A stretch of DNA of 61,289 nt from JAWKVD01 sp041398225 (GCA_041398225.1 JAWKVD010000021.1:1-61289), one strand, 5' to 3'. Numbered from the stretch's first letter, positions 33,132 through 42,388 are shown. Notes: generated from the sequence alone by a model not told the origin. Made by a program: numbers and translations.

Positions 33132-34178
33132 ATGAGCGACGGCGTTGAGCGGGAGGTGCTGGAGACGAAGCGGCACAGGACGGCCTACCTCGCCGCCGGC
33201 GATCCTTCCCGAACCGTGATGATCTTCGTTCACGGCTGGCCCGAACTGTCCCATTCCTGGCGGCATCAGCTGCCCGTGTTCGCGGGACTCGGCTTTCGCG
33301 TCATCGCGCCGGACATGCGCGGATATGGCGGCTCGAGCGTCTACACTCGGCATGAAGACTACGCGCTTGAGCACGCCGTCGCGGACATGATCGAGCTGCT
33401 GGATCATCTCGGCGCCGAACGCGCGATCTGGGTGGGGCACGACTGGGGCGCGCCGGCGGTCTGGTCGATCGCCCAGCATCATCCCGAACGGTGCATCGGT
33501 ATCGCCAATCTCTGCGTCCCCTATCAGCCCGAAGGCTTTGCGGCCGAGACCTGCATCCCACTCGTCGACCGGCGCGTGTATCCGGAGGAGGACTATCCTG
33601 CCGGGCAGTGGGACTATCAGCTGTTCTACCGCGAGAACTTTCCGGCCGCGCAGGCCTCGATGGAGGCCAACGTCGTCAACACGGTTCGTGCGCTGTTTCG
33701 GGCCGGCGGGAAGGCGGGCGTCGGGAAGCCGGCGGTGACCTCCGCGATCCGCAGGGCCGGCGGTTGGTTCGGCGGCATTGGCGAGGCGCCGCCAGTCCCG
33801 CGCGACGATCGCGTGCTCTCTGCCGAGGAAGAGGCCCTCTATGTCGAGGCGCTGACGCGCAACGGCTTCTTCGGGCCCAACTCCTGGTACATGAATGCGA
33901 GCGCGAATCTCGCGTTCGCGCTAAAGGCCAAAGAGACCTGGCGGTTGAAGATGCCGGTGCTCTTCCTCCATGGAGCGTATGATTTCGTGTGCGCGACCGT
34001 GGACACGAAGCTGGCCGACCCCATGCGCGCCCATGTTGATGCGCTCACCGAAGGGATCGTCGAAAGCGGGCACTGGATGGCCCAGGAGCGCCCTCATGAG
34101 GTCAACGCCGCGCTGAGCGAATGGATCATGACCTCCCTGCCGCATGTCTGGCCGGGCGTTCCCCTGCGCGCACGTTAG
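33132..34178 (+). CDS. Alpha/beta hydrolase, epoxide-hydrolase/dehalogenase-like
   Basis: A 348-residue protein with the oxyanion segment HGWPELSHSWR (34-44) and the nucleophile elbow VGHDWGAPAV, where Asp104 is the nucleophile as in epoxide hydrolases and haloalkane dehalogenases. A cap domain contains EEDYPAGQWDYQLFYRENF, and the catalytic His is in ESGHWMAQERP near the C-terminus. HGWPE, rather than the HGNPTSS of dehalogenases, favours an epoxide hydrolase. The ATG at 33132 follows GGGGGCGGCTGACCG. It is divergent from the radical SAM gene and convergent with the receiver-protein gene. Confidence 0.88.
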   Translation: MSDGVEREVLETKRHRTAYLAAGDPSRTVMIFVHGWPELSHSWRHQLPVFAGLGFRVIAPDMRGYGGSSVYTRHEDYALEHAVADMIELLDHLGAERAIWVGHDWGAPAVWSIAQHHPERCIGIANLCVPYQPEGFAAETCIPLVDRRVYPEEDYPAGQWDYQLFYRENFPAAQASMEANVVNTVRALFRAGGKAGVGKPAVTSAIRRAGGWFGGIGEAPPVPRDDRVLSAEEEALYVEALTRNGFFGPNSWYMNASANLAFALKAKETWRLKMPVLFLHGAYDFVCATVDTKLADPMRAHVDALTEGIVESGHWMAQERPHEVNAALSEWIMTSLPHVWPGVPLRAR

Positions 34179-34223
34179 CCGCACTTTCGTCCGACCTGTG
34201 GTCGGGTCGGCTGGATCGCGAAT

Positions 34224-34751
34224 TTACTGCGCCATGGCGGCCGGCTGGCGACGGCGTTCGGGCCCCGAATAGGTGGGGTTCGCCTTCCGTCGACGTTCGG
34301 GACCGAAATAGGTCGGCGCCTGAACGAACGGCCTGCGCGCGGTGATGATGTTGTGCAGCCGGCTCCACACCTGAACAGGAGAGATCGGTTTGACGAGCAG
34401 TTCGTCGACGCCGGCGTCGACGAACTCCTTCACGATCCTGCGGCGTGAATCGGCGGTGCAGCCGATGATCGGTACGTGCGCGTGCGCGGTGTCGCCGGCG
34501 CATCGCAGAAGCTTGGTCAGCTCAGCGCCGTTGAGACCGCCCAGGTGATAGTCGGTGATCACGAGGTCGCATGGATTGTTCGAGAGTATCTCGAACGCCT
34601 GCACCGCGTCGGAGGCCTCGATGCATTGCGGCGCGCCGAGGCTGACGAGAATTGTCTTCATGATCGAGCGCATGAAGAAATGATCGTCGACGATCAGCGT
34701 GACGGCTCGATCTAGCCGCCCAGCCTGGAATTGGGATTCCTGTATCGACAT
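34224..34751 (-). CDS. Stand-alone response regulator with repeated GPERRR tail
   Basis: A 175-residue protein with a single receiver domain (about 17-138): acidic pocket Asp22-Asp23, phospho-acceptor Asp67 in VITDYHLGG, Thr99 in GCTADS and Lys121 in LLVKPIS. There is no output domain. The tail carries TYFGPERRR (147-155) and TYSGPERRR (160-168), a duplicated basic motif also seen at the ends of other alphaproteobacterial receiver proteins. A role in chemotaxis or a phosphorelay is likely. A 24-codon in-frame ORF ends 3 bp upstream of the start and may be fortuitous. It is divergent from the FNR-like gene. Confidence 0.9.
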   Translation of the reverse strand: MSIQESQFQAGRLDRAVTLIVDDHFFMRSIMKTILVSLGAPQCIEASDAVQAFEILSNNPCDLVITDYHLGGLNGAELTKLLRCAGDTAHAHVPIIGCTADSRRRIVKEFVDAGVDELLVKPISPVQVWSRLHNIITARRPFVQAPTYFGPERRRKANPTYSGPERRRQPAAMAQ

Positions 34752-35024
34752 GTTCTATTGCGCAGCCTCAGCGGCTCCCCCGTCCCGAGATGTATCCGGC
34801 GCGGTTGCGTCGGACGCCTCTTTGACCATGAGGTCTTTGAGGATATTTCGTCACAGTGCTGACTCGCCGCACCCAAGTAAACGCACATAGGATTATACAT
34901 ATGTGTCAAAGAAAATCTTGATGAAACAGTAAATAACTACTTGCTAGACGCGCCTGTTCCCAGATGTGTTTTGGTGCTAGGGGAATATAACTTTCGCTTA
35001 TACAGTTACGGACTCGCTCTATTA

Positions 35025-35735
35025 GTGGACCAGCATCGCTCGGAAAAAAATGTTTCTTGCGGGTCCTGCGACCTGTCGGAGAGATGTTTTGCGAACTGCA
35101 TGGGCCTTGCGTCCTGCGGGCGCCCATTCTCCAAGCGAACATTCGCCGTGGCGGCGCAACGGGTGCTGGTTCGCGAGGGCGCGCCGTCGCCATACATGTT
35201 TGTCGTGCGCGAAGGGTGGGTCCTGAAGTTCGATCTGTTGCCCAATGGCGGCCGGCAGATCATCGATATCCTTCTTCCCGGAGACAGCTCATCGTACGAG
35301 GAGCTGTTTCAGTCTCAGGCGCCCTCGACCCTGTTCACGCTGACCGATGCAGAGATCTGCCAGTTCGAGCGCGAAGAGATTCTCGATATCTGTAAGGACA
35401 CGCCGACGGATATTCGCCGATACGGCCCGATACTTGGCGACAACTACAGCCGTCTACGCATGTTGCTCGGAGCGGTTGGGCGTCAGAAGGCGGAGGCGCG
35501 CGTCGCCAGCCTGATCCTCATGCTTCACGAGCGACTGCGGAAGGTGAAGTACGCCACCGAAACCGACATGCCCTTTCCGCTGCGCCAACGAGATGTTGCG
35601 AATCTTCTGGGGATGACGCAGGTGCATGTCAGCAGGGTCATGGCGGCGATGCAGAAGCGCGGCGTGATCCGCAAGCGCGCGGCCCAGCTTACGATCGAGA
35701 ACTTCTCAGAACTGATCGAACTCGCCGAATCGTGA
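35025..35735 (+). CDS. FNR-like CRP-family regulator with iron-sulfur cysteines
   Basis: A 236-residue CRP/FNR protein (from GTG 35025). The N-terminus has Cys12-x2-Cys15-x5-Cys21, and a fourth cysteine at 112 (AEICQFE) aligns with Cys122 of E. coli FNR, so an oxygen-sensitive 4Fe-4S cluster is likely. Further cysteines are at 25 and 31. The effector domain and a helix-turn-helix LRQRDVANLLGMTQVHVSRVM follow; the FNR recognition Glu is replaced by Val, so the operator probably differs from TTGAT-N4-ATCAA. The start is uncertain: TTG 34941 and GTG 34974 are also in frame, and no good ribosome-binding site was seen. The 273 bp spacer to the receiver gene is A/T-rich. Confidence 0.85.
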   Translation: MDQHRSEKNVSCGSCDLSERCFANCMGLASCGRPFSKRTFAVAAQRVLVREGAPSPYMFVVREGWVLKFDLLPNGGRQIIDILLPGDSSSYEELFQSQAPSTLFTLTDAEICQFEREEILDICKDTPTDIRRYGPILGDNYSRLRMLLGAVGRQKAEARVASLILMLHERLRKVKYATETDMPFPLRQRDVANLLGMTQVHVSRVMAAMQKRGVIRKRAAQLTIENFSELIELAES

Positions 35736-35753
35736 CGCGCCGAACGAACGCGC

Positions 35754-35775
35754 TGTGCCAGCCATGGCCGGCACA
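35754..35775. terminator. 22 bp dyad between convergent genes
   Basis: TGTGCC and GGCACA flank a central GCCATGGC, palindromic apart from one mismatched pair. It lies in the 44 bp between the FNR-like and UDG stop codons and could form a hairpin on either strand, but has no T-run. Confidence 0.35.
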
Positions 35776-35779
35776 AGCG

Positions 35780-36664
35780 CTATAGGGCGCCGTCGCGTTT
35801 GACGCCCAACTCGTCGCAAAGCGCGGCGACGGCCATAAGATGCCTCCAGGCTTTCGCCTTATCGGCGGAGCGGCGCAGCAGATAGCTGGGGTGAAGCAAC
35901 GGAATGCAGGGAATGGAATCCGCCATCCCCGCCTGAATGTACCGCGTGCGCCGCCCCGCCAGCCGCATGATCCCTTCCTCGGTGCGCAGGAGCGATTGGG
36001 TCGCCGGCTTTCCCGCGGTCAAAAGCAGTTTCGGCTTCTTGAGTTCGATCTGCCTTTGGAGGAAGGGCGAGCAGATGGCGATCTCTTCCGGCGTCGGGTC
36101 GCGATTGCCGGGCGGGCGCCAGTAGACTGTGTTGGTGATGTAGACGTTGACCGATCGCGAGAGTCCGATCGAGGCCAGCATCCGATCGAGCAGCTGGCCG
36201 GCCCGGCCCACAAACGGCAGCCCCTTGGCGTCCTCTTCGGCGCCCGGCGCTTCGCCCACGAGCATGACCGGGGCGTCGAGCGCGCCGTCCGACACCACGG
36301 TTCGGCGCGCGCCCGGTTTGAGGGGACACCCCTCGAAGCGGTCGATCGTTTCGCGCAAGGCTTCGATCGTAGCGGCGGCGGCTGCGGCTTTCCGGGCCTC
36401 CTCCACAGGGTTGCGGCTGAGCTTGCGCGGCGGAGGCCGCGGAGGCTTCTGACCCTCCCGCCCGAGTGGATGATTCGGGCTTTGGGGGGCGCGCGGGTCG
36501 CTTCCGGCGGCGGAATCGGTCCTTGGTTCGCGGGATGCGCGAGCGTTCCGGCGCAGGATCGCGGCGGCGTCGGCCGGGTCCAGAACCCCGGCGTCGGCCC
36601 AGAAGCCCAGCAGCGACGCAAGGGCGTCCGCGCGGCTTGGGGGGGAGGAAGGGGCCTGCGTCAT
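35780..36664 (-). CDS. Uracil-DNA glycosylase, family 4
   Basis: A 294-residue protein; the catalytic domain is the C-terminal 200 residues. Family 4 motifs are VGEAPGAEEDAKGLPFVG, NTVYWRPPGNRDPTPEE and PLLHPSYLLRR, with cysteines (EGCPLK, AICSPF) placed to bind a 4Fe-4S cluster. The first 100 residues are Pro/Arg/Ala-rich, as in many alphaproteobacterial homologues. It removes uracil from DNA. The reading frame continues upstream antisense to the ETF-QO gene, so the ATG at 36664 is the sensible start. Confidence 0.92.
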   Translation of the reverse strand: MTQAPSSPPSRADALASLLGFWADAGVLDPADAAAILRRNARASREPRTDSAAGSDPRAPQSPNHPLGREGQKPPRPPPRKLSRNPVEEARKAAAAAATIEALRETIDRFEGCPLKPGARRTVVSDGALDAPVMLVGEAPGAEEDAKGLPFVGRAGQLLDRMLASIGLSRSVNVYITNTVYWRPPGNRDPTPEEIAICSPFLQRQIELKKPKLLLTAGKPATQSLLRTEEGIMRLAGRRTRYIQAGMADSIPCIPLLHPSYLLRRSADKAKAWRHLMAVAALCDELGVKRDGAL

Positions 36665-36805
36665 GAAAGCCGTACTGGCGTAAGCTCCGAAACTTGTTGC
36701 ACTTGCCGTCCCTGCGCTAAGGAACACGGAACACTTGGGACTTATGGCCGTCCGGGGAGGCGGCCAACCAGCATGGCCGCCCCGGAGGCGGATTAGGAGA
36801 CCATA

Positions 36806-38470
36806 ATGTCGGAAGCGGTTGAACGGGAAGCCATGGAATTCGACGTGGTGATCGTCGGAGCTGGCCCCGCCGGTCTGTCCGCCGCGATCCGCATCAAGCA
36901 GCTCGCCGCTGAAAAGGGCGAGGACGTATCGGTCGTCGTGCTGGAAAAGGGCTCGGAAGTCGGCGCGCACATCCTGTCGGGCGCGGTCATCGACCCCCGC
37001 GCGATGAACGAGCTGTTCCCTGACTGGAAAGAGAAGGGCGCTCCGCTCGAGACCCCCGTGGCCAAGGACAAGTTCCTGGTGCTGGGCGCGGAGGGCGCGG
37101 TGAGCCTCCCGATCTGGCCCATGCCGCCGATGCTCAAGAACCATGGCATGTACATCGCCTCGCTGGGCAATGTCTGTCGCTGGCTCGCGCAGCAGGCAGA
37201 GGAGCTGGGCGTGGAGATCTATCCCGGCTTCGCCGCGTCCGATCTCACCTATCGTGACGACGGATCGGTGAAGGGCGTCATCGCCGGCGTCATGGGCGTC
37301 GGCAAGGACGGCGAGCCCGGCCCGGACTACCAGCCCGGCATCGAGCTGAACGGCAAGTATGTGCTGGTCGGCGAGGGCGTGCGCGGTTCGCTGGCCAAGC
37401 GTCTCATCAGCGAGTTCAAGCTCGATAGCGGTCGCCAGCCGCAGAAGTTCGGCATCGGCGTAAAGGAGCTGTGGCAGATCAAGCCGGAGAACTTCCAGTC
37501 TGGACTCGTGCAGCACACATTCGGCTGGCCGCTCAGCAACGACACCGGCGGCGGCACCTTCATGTACCATTTCGGAGACAACTACGTCTCGATCGGCATG
37601 GTCGTGCACCTCAACTACAAGAACCCCTACCTTTCTCCGTTCGAGGAGTTCCAGCGCTTCAAGCACCACCCTGAGGTCAAGAAGTACCTGGAAGGCGGCA
37701 CGCGGGTATCCTACGGCGCCCGCGCCATCACCGAGGGCGGCTGGCAGTCGATTCCGAAACTCGTGTTCCCGGGCGGCGCGCTGATCGGCTGCTCCGCCGG
37801 CTTCGTGAACCTTCCGCGCATCAAGGGCAGCCACAACGCGATGAAGTCGGGGATGCTGGCCGGCGAGGCCGCTTTCGAGGCCGTGACGTCCGGCCGCCAG
37901 GGCGACGAACTGGTGAGCTACGTGGACAGCTTCAACAAGAGCTGGACGGCCAAGGAACTGAAAAAGGTTCGCAACGCGAAGCCGCTCTGGACCAAATTCG
38001 GCACCGCGGTCGGCATTCCGCTGACGGCGCTCGACCTGTGGTTCGCCACCATCTTCGGCGGGCCGCTGTTCGGCACCATGAAGCACGCCAAGACCGACGC
38101 GAAATCTCTTGAACCGGCCCGGAAACACAAGAAGATCGACTACCCCAAGCCCGACGGCGTGATTTCCTTCGATCGCCTTACAAGCGTCGCTTTCTCCTTC
38201 ACCAATCACGAGGAGAACCAGCCGCCGCACCTTAAGGTGAACGACCTTGAACTGCAGAAGCGCTCAGAGCACGACGTCTACGCCGGTCCGTCCAACCGCT
38301 ACTGCCCGGCCGGCGTGTACGAGTGGGTCGAGGAAGGCGGCGAGCTGCGTTTCCAGATCAACGCCCAGAACTGCGTCCACTGCAAAACGTGCGACATCAA
38401 GGACCCGAACCAGAACATCAACTGGACCACGCCCGAGGGAGGCGGCGGCCCGAACTACCCCAACATGTAA
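36806..38470 (+). CDS. Electron transfer flavoprotein-ubiquinone oxidoreductase
   Basis: A 554-residue ETF-QO. It has an N-terminal FAD motif VVIVGAGPAGLSAAI, a ubiquinone-binding region GGWQSIPKLVFPGGALIGCSAGF, a membrane-associated segment GIPLTALDLWFATIFGGPLF, and the C-terminal 4Fe-4S ligands Cys500, Cys523, Cys526 and Cys529. It takes electrons from EtfAB (2.9-4.5 kb) and reduces ubiquinone at the inner membrane, serving Mcd and other acyl-CoA dehydrogenases. It is divergent from the UDG gene and 42 bp upstream of the TPR lipoprotein gene. Confidence 0.97.
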   Translation: MSEAVEREAMEFDVVIVGAGPAGLSAAIRIKQLAAEKGEDVSVVVLEKGSEVGAHILSGAVIDPRAMNELFPDWKEKGAPLETPVAKDKFLVLGAEGAVSLPIWPMPPMLKNHGMYIASLGNVCRWLAQQAEELGVEIYPGFAASDLTYRDDGSVKGVIAGVMGVGKDGEPGPDYQPGIELNGKYVLVGEGVRGSLAKRLISEFKLDSGRQPQKFGIGVKELWQIKPENFQSGLVQHTFGWPLSNDTGGGTFMYHFGDNYVSIGMVVHLNYKNPYLSPFEEFQRFKHHPEVKKYLEGGTRVSYGARAITEGGWQSIPKLVFPGGALIGCSAGFVNLPRIKGSHNAMKSGMLAGEAAFEAVTSGRQGDELVSYVDSFNKSWTAKELKKVRNAKPLWTKFGTAVGIPLTALDLWFATIFGGPLFGTMKHAKTDAKSLEPARKHKKIDYPKPDGVISFDRLTSVAFSFTNHEENQPPHLKVNDLELQKRSEHDVYAGPSNRYCPAGVYEWVEEGGELRFQINAQNCVHCKTCDIKDPNQNINWTTPEGGGGPNYPNM

Positions 38471-38512
38471 GGGCGGGCTTGTCCGGCCCGTGAACACCGG
38501 GAAGAGCGTCCA

Positions 38513-40552
38513 ATGAAGAACAAGCTGATCCTGCTCGGCGCCGTGGGCGCTGCGGCGTTGCTGGCGGGTTGCGCGCAGTTGGGCGGAGCGGGGCAGGCGC
38601 GTTGCCAGTCGATCTTCGTCTACATTCCCGGCGCCGATGGCGGGCGTGTACAGCCGCTGTCGACGTGCGGCGGACTTCCGCGCGACGAACTCGCCGGAAC
38701 GACGCTGCTGGCCGCCCACGACGAAGCTGGCGAAGGCGAGAGCGATCCGGCGCTGAAAACGGCGGAGGCCAGCGTGTCGGCCGCCGCGCGTCAGACAGCC
38801 TCGCCGATGAAGGTGGCGTATTCAAGCCCGCAGGAAATGCTGCAGGCGGGCGACATGTCGGCCTTCATGGCGCGCACCCGCGCCGACTTCGCGGCGGATA
38901 CAAACGAGGGCGCGTGGGGTTTCGTGATCGTTGACGCGCTCGTCGCCGACGATGTCGCGCTGGCGAGAACCGTCGCCACGGCGATGGAAGGCAAGCCCAA
39001 GCCGCAATTCATGAGCGTCGCGCATCTCAACCCGTGGGTCACGGCGTTCGAGGGCGATGTGGAAAGCGCCGCCGCGGAAATGGATGAACTGTCCACGGCG
39101 CTTCCTTCTTTAACCTTGTCCGGTCATCGCGCCTTGCTCGCCGAGGGTGTGGGCGACACGGACGGCGCGCTCGAAGTGTACGCCAAGGCGACCGAGAACA
39201 TGTCGCCGCCGGATCCCGCGGATGCCGGCACGCCGGTCTATCTGTCCCGCGCGCTGGCGTTCAACGGCCAGCGTCGCCTGTTGATCCGGCGTGCGGAATT
39301 GCTTCGTGCGGTGGGGCGCAATGATGAAGCGATCGTGCTCTATGAGGATCTCATCGCCAAGTCGCCGGACGACGCCTTCGCCGCCGATCGACTTGAGAAG
39401 GCGCAGAAGAAGCAGGACGCCGAGCGCGTCCGCACGCTCAAGCAGGCGATGGCGCAGGCCCTGGCGGACGAAGCCGACCTGGTGGACGAACGCCAGACGA
39501 TTGTCGGCATGATGGCCGGGCCTGGCGTCGACCCGCCCTACAATCCGCTCCTGTCGTCATTGCGTCAGAGCGCGTTGCTGCTGGATCCCGACAATGGCGA
39601 TGTTCGCCTTCAGGAGGTTGGCGCGCTCTACGACAACGGTGGATTCGCCGGCGCCCTGAAGCTCGCGCAGTTGGGCGATCCGCCATCGCAGCAGCGCGCG
39701 GCGCTGTATTCGAGCGCATCGCTTGCGGCTTTGGAGCTGGGCGCACCGGACGCCGCCGCCGAGCTGATCGAGAAGGGGCTGAAGATCGACAACTCGCCGG
39801 AGGCCAAGCTGGCGGCGGCGGGCGCGTTGACCAATGCCGGCTCCACCGAAAAGGCCATCAAGCTGGTCGATCAGGCCCTGAAGGGGAATCTGGGCGATCG
39901 GCAGAGAATCGGCGCGCTGTTGACCAAGGCGCAGGCGCACTACCAGGCCGGCGATCCGGACGGCGCCGTGTCGTTGGCTCGCGAAGCCCAGGCGTTGGAC
40001 CCGGAGTCCGGCGCGCGTGACTTCCTCGCCTCGATGTTGATTCACACCTCCGCGCGGGAGGAGGGGCTGGACATCATGCGCGAAGACTTGCGCAAGTCGC
40101 CCGGCGATTCAGGTCAGATGAACAATCTGGGCTACGCCCTCGTGAACCAGACAGAGAACCCAAGCGAACTCGACGAAGGCTTCCGTCTTCTCAAGCAGGC
40201 GATCCGGATCGCGCCGAATGAGCCCAACCTGCTCGATAGTATGGGGTGGGCTTACTACCAGTACGGAGATTTCGAGGCGGCGCGCAAATATGTCGAGCTG
40301 GCGCTGGAAGCCTACAAGCCGTTCCGAAACTGGGAGCTCAGCGAGCACATGGGCGACGTTCTGTGGCGGCTGGACGAAAAGGACGCCGCACGCGAGCAGT
40401 GGAAAGACGCGCTGATCGCTCGCCCGCCGGCGCACGAGCGCTCCGAGATCGAGGCCAAGCTGCGGGACGGCATGCTGACGCCTCCGCCGGCCCGTAGGGA
40501 CACGCCGGAAGTGCCGCTCAATCATCGCCGCAGGGGCAGCAGCGACATCTAG
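38513..40552 (+). CDS. Large TPR lipoprotein
   Basis: A 679-residue protein with a lipoprotein signal (LLAGC, Cys20) and many tetratricopeptide-like repeats. The clearest are ALEVYAKATENMSPPD, EAIVLYEDLIAKSPDDAFAA, NNLGYALVNQTENPSELDEGFRLL (in pieces: NNLGYALVNQ, ELDEGFRLLKQAIRIAPNEP) and LLDSMGWAYYQYGDFEAARKYVELALE (LLDSMGWAYYQYGDFEAAR). A Cys-rich N-terminal stretch (ARCQSIFVYIPG, STCGG) follows the signal. It probably acts as a periplasmic or outer-membrane scaffold. A second TPR lipoprotein gene follows 72 bp later. Confidence 0.87.
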   Translation: MKNKLILLGAVGAAALLAGCAQLGGAGQARCQSIFVYIPGADGGRVQPLSTCGGLPRDELAGTTLLAAHDEAGEGESDPALKTAEASVSAAARQTASPMKVAYSSPQEMLQAGDMSAFMARTRADFAADTNEGAWGFVIVDALVADDVALARTVATAMEGKPKPQFMSVAHLNPWVTAFEGDVESAAAEMDELSTALPSLTLSGHRALLAEGVGDTDGALEVYAKATENMSPPDPADAGTPVYLSRALAFNGQRRLLIRRAELLRAVGRNDEAIVLYEDLIAKSPDDAFAADRLEKAQKKQDAERVRTLKQAMAQALADEADLVDERQTIVGMMAGPGVDPPYNPLLSSLRQSALLLDPDNGDVRLQEVGALYDNGGFAGALKLAQLGDPPSQQRAALYSSASLAALELGAPDAAAELIEKGLKIDNSPEAKLAAAGALTNAGSTEKAIKLVDQALKGNLGDRQRIGALLTKAQAHYQAGDPDGAVSLAREAQALDPESGARDFLASMLIHTSAREEGLDIMREDLRKSPGDSGQMNNLGYALVNQTENPSELDEGFRLLKQAIRIAPNEPNLLDSMGWAYYQYGDFEAARKYVELALEAYKPFRNWELSEHMGDVLWRLDEKDAAREQWKDALIARPPAHERSEIEAKLRDGMLTPPPARRDTPEVPLNHRRRGSSDI

Positions 40553-40624
40553 GTGCGTTTGTCATCGGGCGTGGCGGTTAGGAAGTGTTGTCGGGCGCGG
40601 CGCCCTCGTTCTAAGACTGTCCGC

Positions 40625-42388
40625 ATGGGGTCAAAGTGGCGAGTCGCCCGCATTGTAGCGCTATGTAGCGCGGTTTCCGCTTGTGCGATGGGCGTGCAGC
40701 CGTCGGCCCCGCGGGATCTCTGGCGTATGGGGCAGTCCGACGACGTGGCCGCGATGTCCGATTTCGTACAGGCGCGCTACGCAAGCCTGACGGACAAGAC
40801 CGCCCAGGCGGCGGAGCACTACGAGAATGGTTGGCGGCGCGAACCCTCGAACCCGGAACTCCTGGAGCGGGCGGTGATCGCGGCCTTACTCGCGCAGAAG
40901 GTCGACAATGCGGTCGCGATGGCGCGAAGCGCCGCCGTATCGGTTCGCGACGAAGCCTCTTTCGCCGTTCTGACGCAAGCGGCTGACGAGATATCGAACA
41001 ACCGTCGCCGCGCGGCATCGAAGCTTCTGGCGTCCAGCGATCTCGGCCCCGGGGTCGAGGAAGTCGCGCGCGGACTTCAGGTCTGGCTTACGGACTCTCG
41101 CAAGATTGGTGCGGCGATCGAGCGGATGCCGCCGGAGGGCGCGCCGCCGACCCACCGCATGCGCTGCGTGGCCATGCTGGCGCAAATCGCGTCTGGCGTT
41201 GCAGCCGAGGCGATCGCCGAACCGCCCGAGGGCGCCATGGCGACCATCCGGGCGCCGGTGTGCACGCTCGCTGATGTGGCGACCGCCGCTGAGCGGGAAG
41301 ATATCGACCGCGCCACGCGCTCGCTCGAAACCTATGTGGCCAACTGGCGCGGGCAGGGCGGAGATCCGACCATCGACGTCTTGCAGACGAACGGCGGCAT
41401 GGCGACGACGCCAGCTCTCCGGCGCATGAGCCGGAGCGAAGGGGCCGCCTGGACGATCTATCTGATTGGCGAGGATGTCGGCGGCATGCGGACGCCGGAG
41501 CTGCGTGCGGTGTTCGCGACTCTGGCGCTGCGCATGGATCCGGAGCTTGAATTCGTTCGCCTGCAACTGGCCGACGCGTTGCGCGCGCAGGGATTGCTCG
41601 ATCTCGCAGGCGACACGGCGGCGGCGGTGAATGCGGCGTCGCCCTATTGGCCCGAGGCCCAACTGATGCGGATAGGCGTGCTGCTGACGCAGGACCGGGA
41701 CGCAGAGGCGCTTGATGTCGCGCACGCGGTCGAGACCAGTCTGAACTCGCGCGAGCAAATGCTGCAACTCGGCGACATATATCGCGTCACCGGAGCGTTG
41801 GCGGACGCCGAACGGCTGCTGACCCAAGTGGTCGACAGCGTGGCCGCCGACGGCGACGCGGATTGGCGCCCGCTGATGGCGCGCGCCATGGTGCGCCAGC
41901 AAGAAGACCGCTGGCCGGAAGCCGAGACCGATCTGGTGAAGGCTCTGGAGATCTCGCCGGACGAACCCGAGGTTCTGAATTTTCTGGGGTATGGCTGGGT
42001 CGATCGCGGCGAGAACGTCGAACAGGGGCTGGAGCTGATCCGCAAGGCGGTGGCCCGAAAGCCCCGTGCGGGACACATCGTCGACAGTCTCGGCTGGGCC
42101 TATTTCCGCCTCGGGCGCTATGACGATGCAATCGATCAACTTCAGAACGCCATCGAGATGGAGCCCGTTGATCCGGAGATCACCGACCATCTGGGCGACG
42201 CTTACTGGATGGCGGGGCGGCGGGACGAAGCGGTGTTCGAGTGGCGACACGCCCTGACGCTAAATCCGCCTGCGCCTCTTGAGGCGAATTTGCAGGACAA
42301 GATCGCGAACGGATTGCCCGCGCGCGCTCCATCCCCGATAAGTTCCCAGAAACACGTCTTGAATGATCGGGAACCGTTCCAGCCATGA
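40625..42388 (+). CDS. TPR lipoprotein
   Basis: A 587-residue protein. The ATG at 40625 gives a lipoprotein signal (VSAC, Cys19); an upstream in-frame codon at 40553 would bury it. Repeats include AAEHYENGWRREPSNPEL, VLNFLGYGWVDRGENVEQ, IVDSLGWAYFRLGRYDDA and LGDAYWMAGRRDEAVFEW. The last three have the LGY/LGW-YDDA pattern of TPR proteins adjacent to ispE in other alphaproteobacteria. It overlaps ispE by 4 bp (ATGA), so expression is coupled, though a mechanistic link to isoprenoid synthesis is not evident. Confidence 0.87.
   Translation: MGSKWRVARIVALCSAVSACAMGVQPSAPRDLWRMGQSDDVAAMSDFVQARYASLTDKTAQAAEHYENGWRREPSNPELLERAVIAALLAQKVDNAVAMARSAAVSVRDEASFAVLTQAADEISNNRRRAASKLLASSDLGPGVEEVARGLQVWLTDSRKIGAAIERMPPEGAPPTHRMRCVAMLAQIASGVAAEAIAEPPEGAMATIRAPVCTLADVATAAEREDIDRATRSLETYVANWRGQGGDPTIDVLQTNGGMATTPALRRMSRSEGAAWTIYLIGEDVGGMRTPELRAVFATLALRMDPELEFVRLQLADALRAQGLLDLAGDTAAAVNAASPYWPEAQLMRIGVLLTQDRDAEALDVAHAVETSLNSREQMLQLGDIYRVTGALADAERLLTQVVDSVAADGDADWRPLMARAMVRQQEDRWPEAETDLVKALEISPDEPEVLNFLGYGWVDRGENVEQGLELIRKAVARKPRAGHIVDSLGWAYFRLGRYDDAIDQLQNAIEMEPVDPEITDHLGDAYWMAGRRDEAVFEWRHALTLNPPAPLEANLQDKIANGLPARAPSPISSQKHVLNDREPFQP

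Noticed and set aside
34755..34829. A 24-codon in-frame ORF just upstream of the receiver gene
   Set aside because: It shares the frame of the receiver gene and ends in TAG 3 bp before its start. It could be a leader peptide, but no ribosome-binding site or conservation can be seen.
35780..38230. An 816-codon open frame on the minus strand
   Set aside because: It is the UDG gene (from 36664) plus antisense of the ETF-QO gene; the upstream part has no domain signal.
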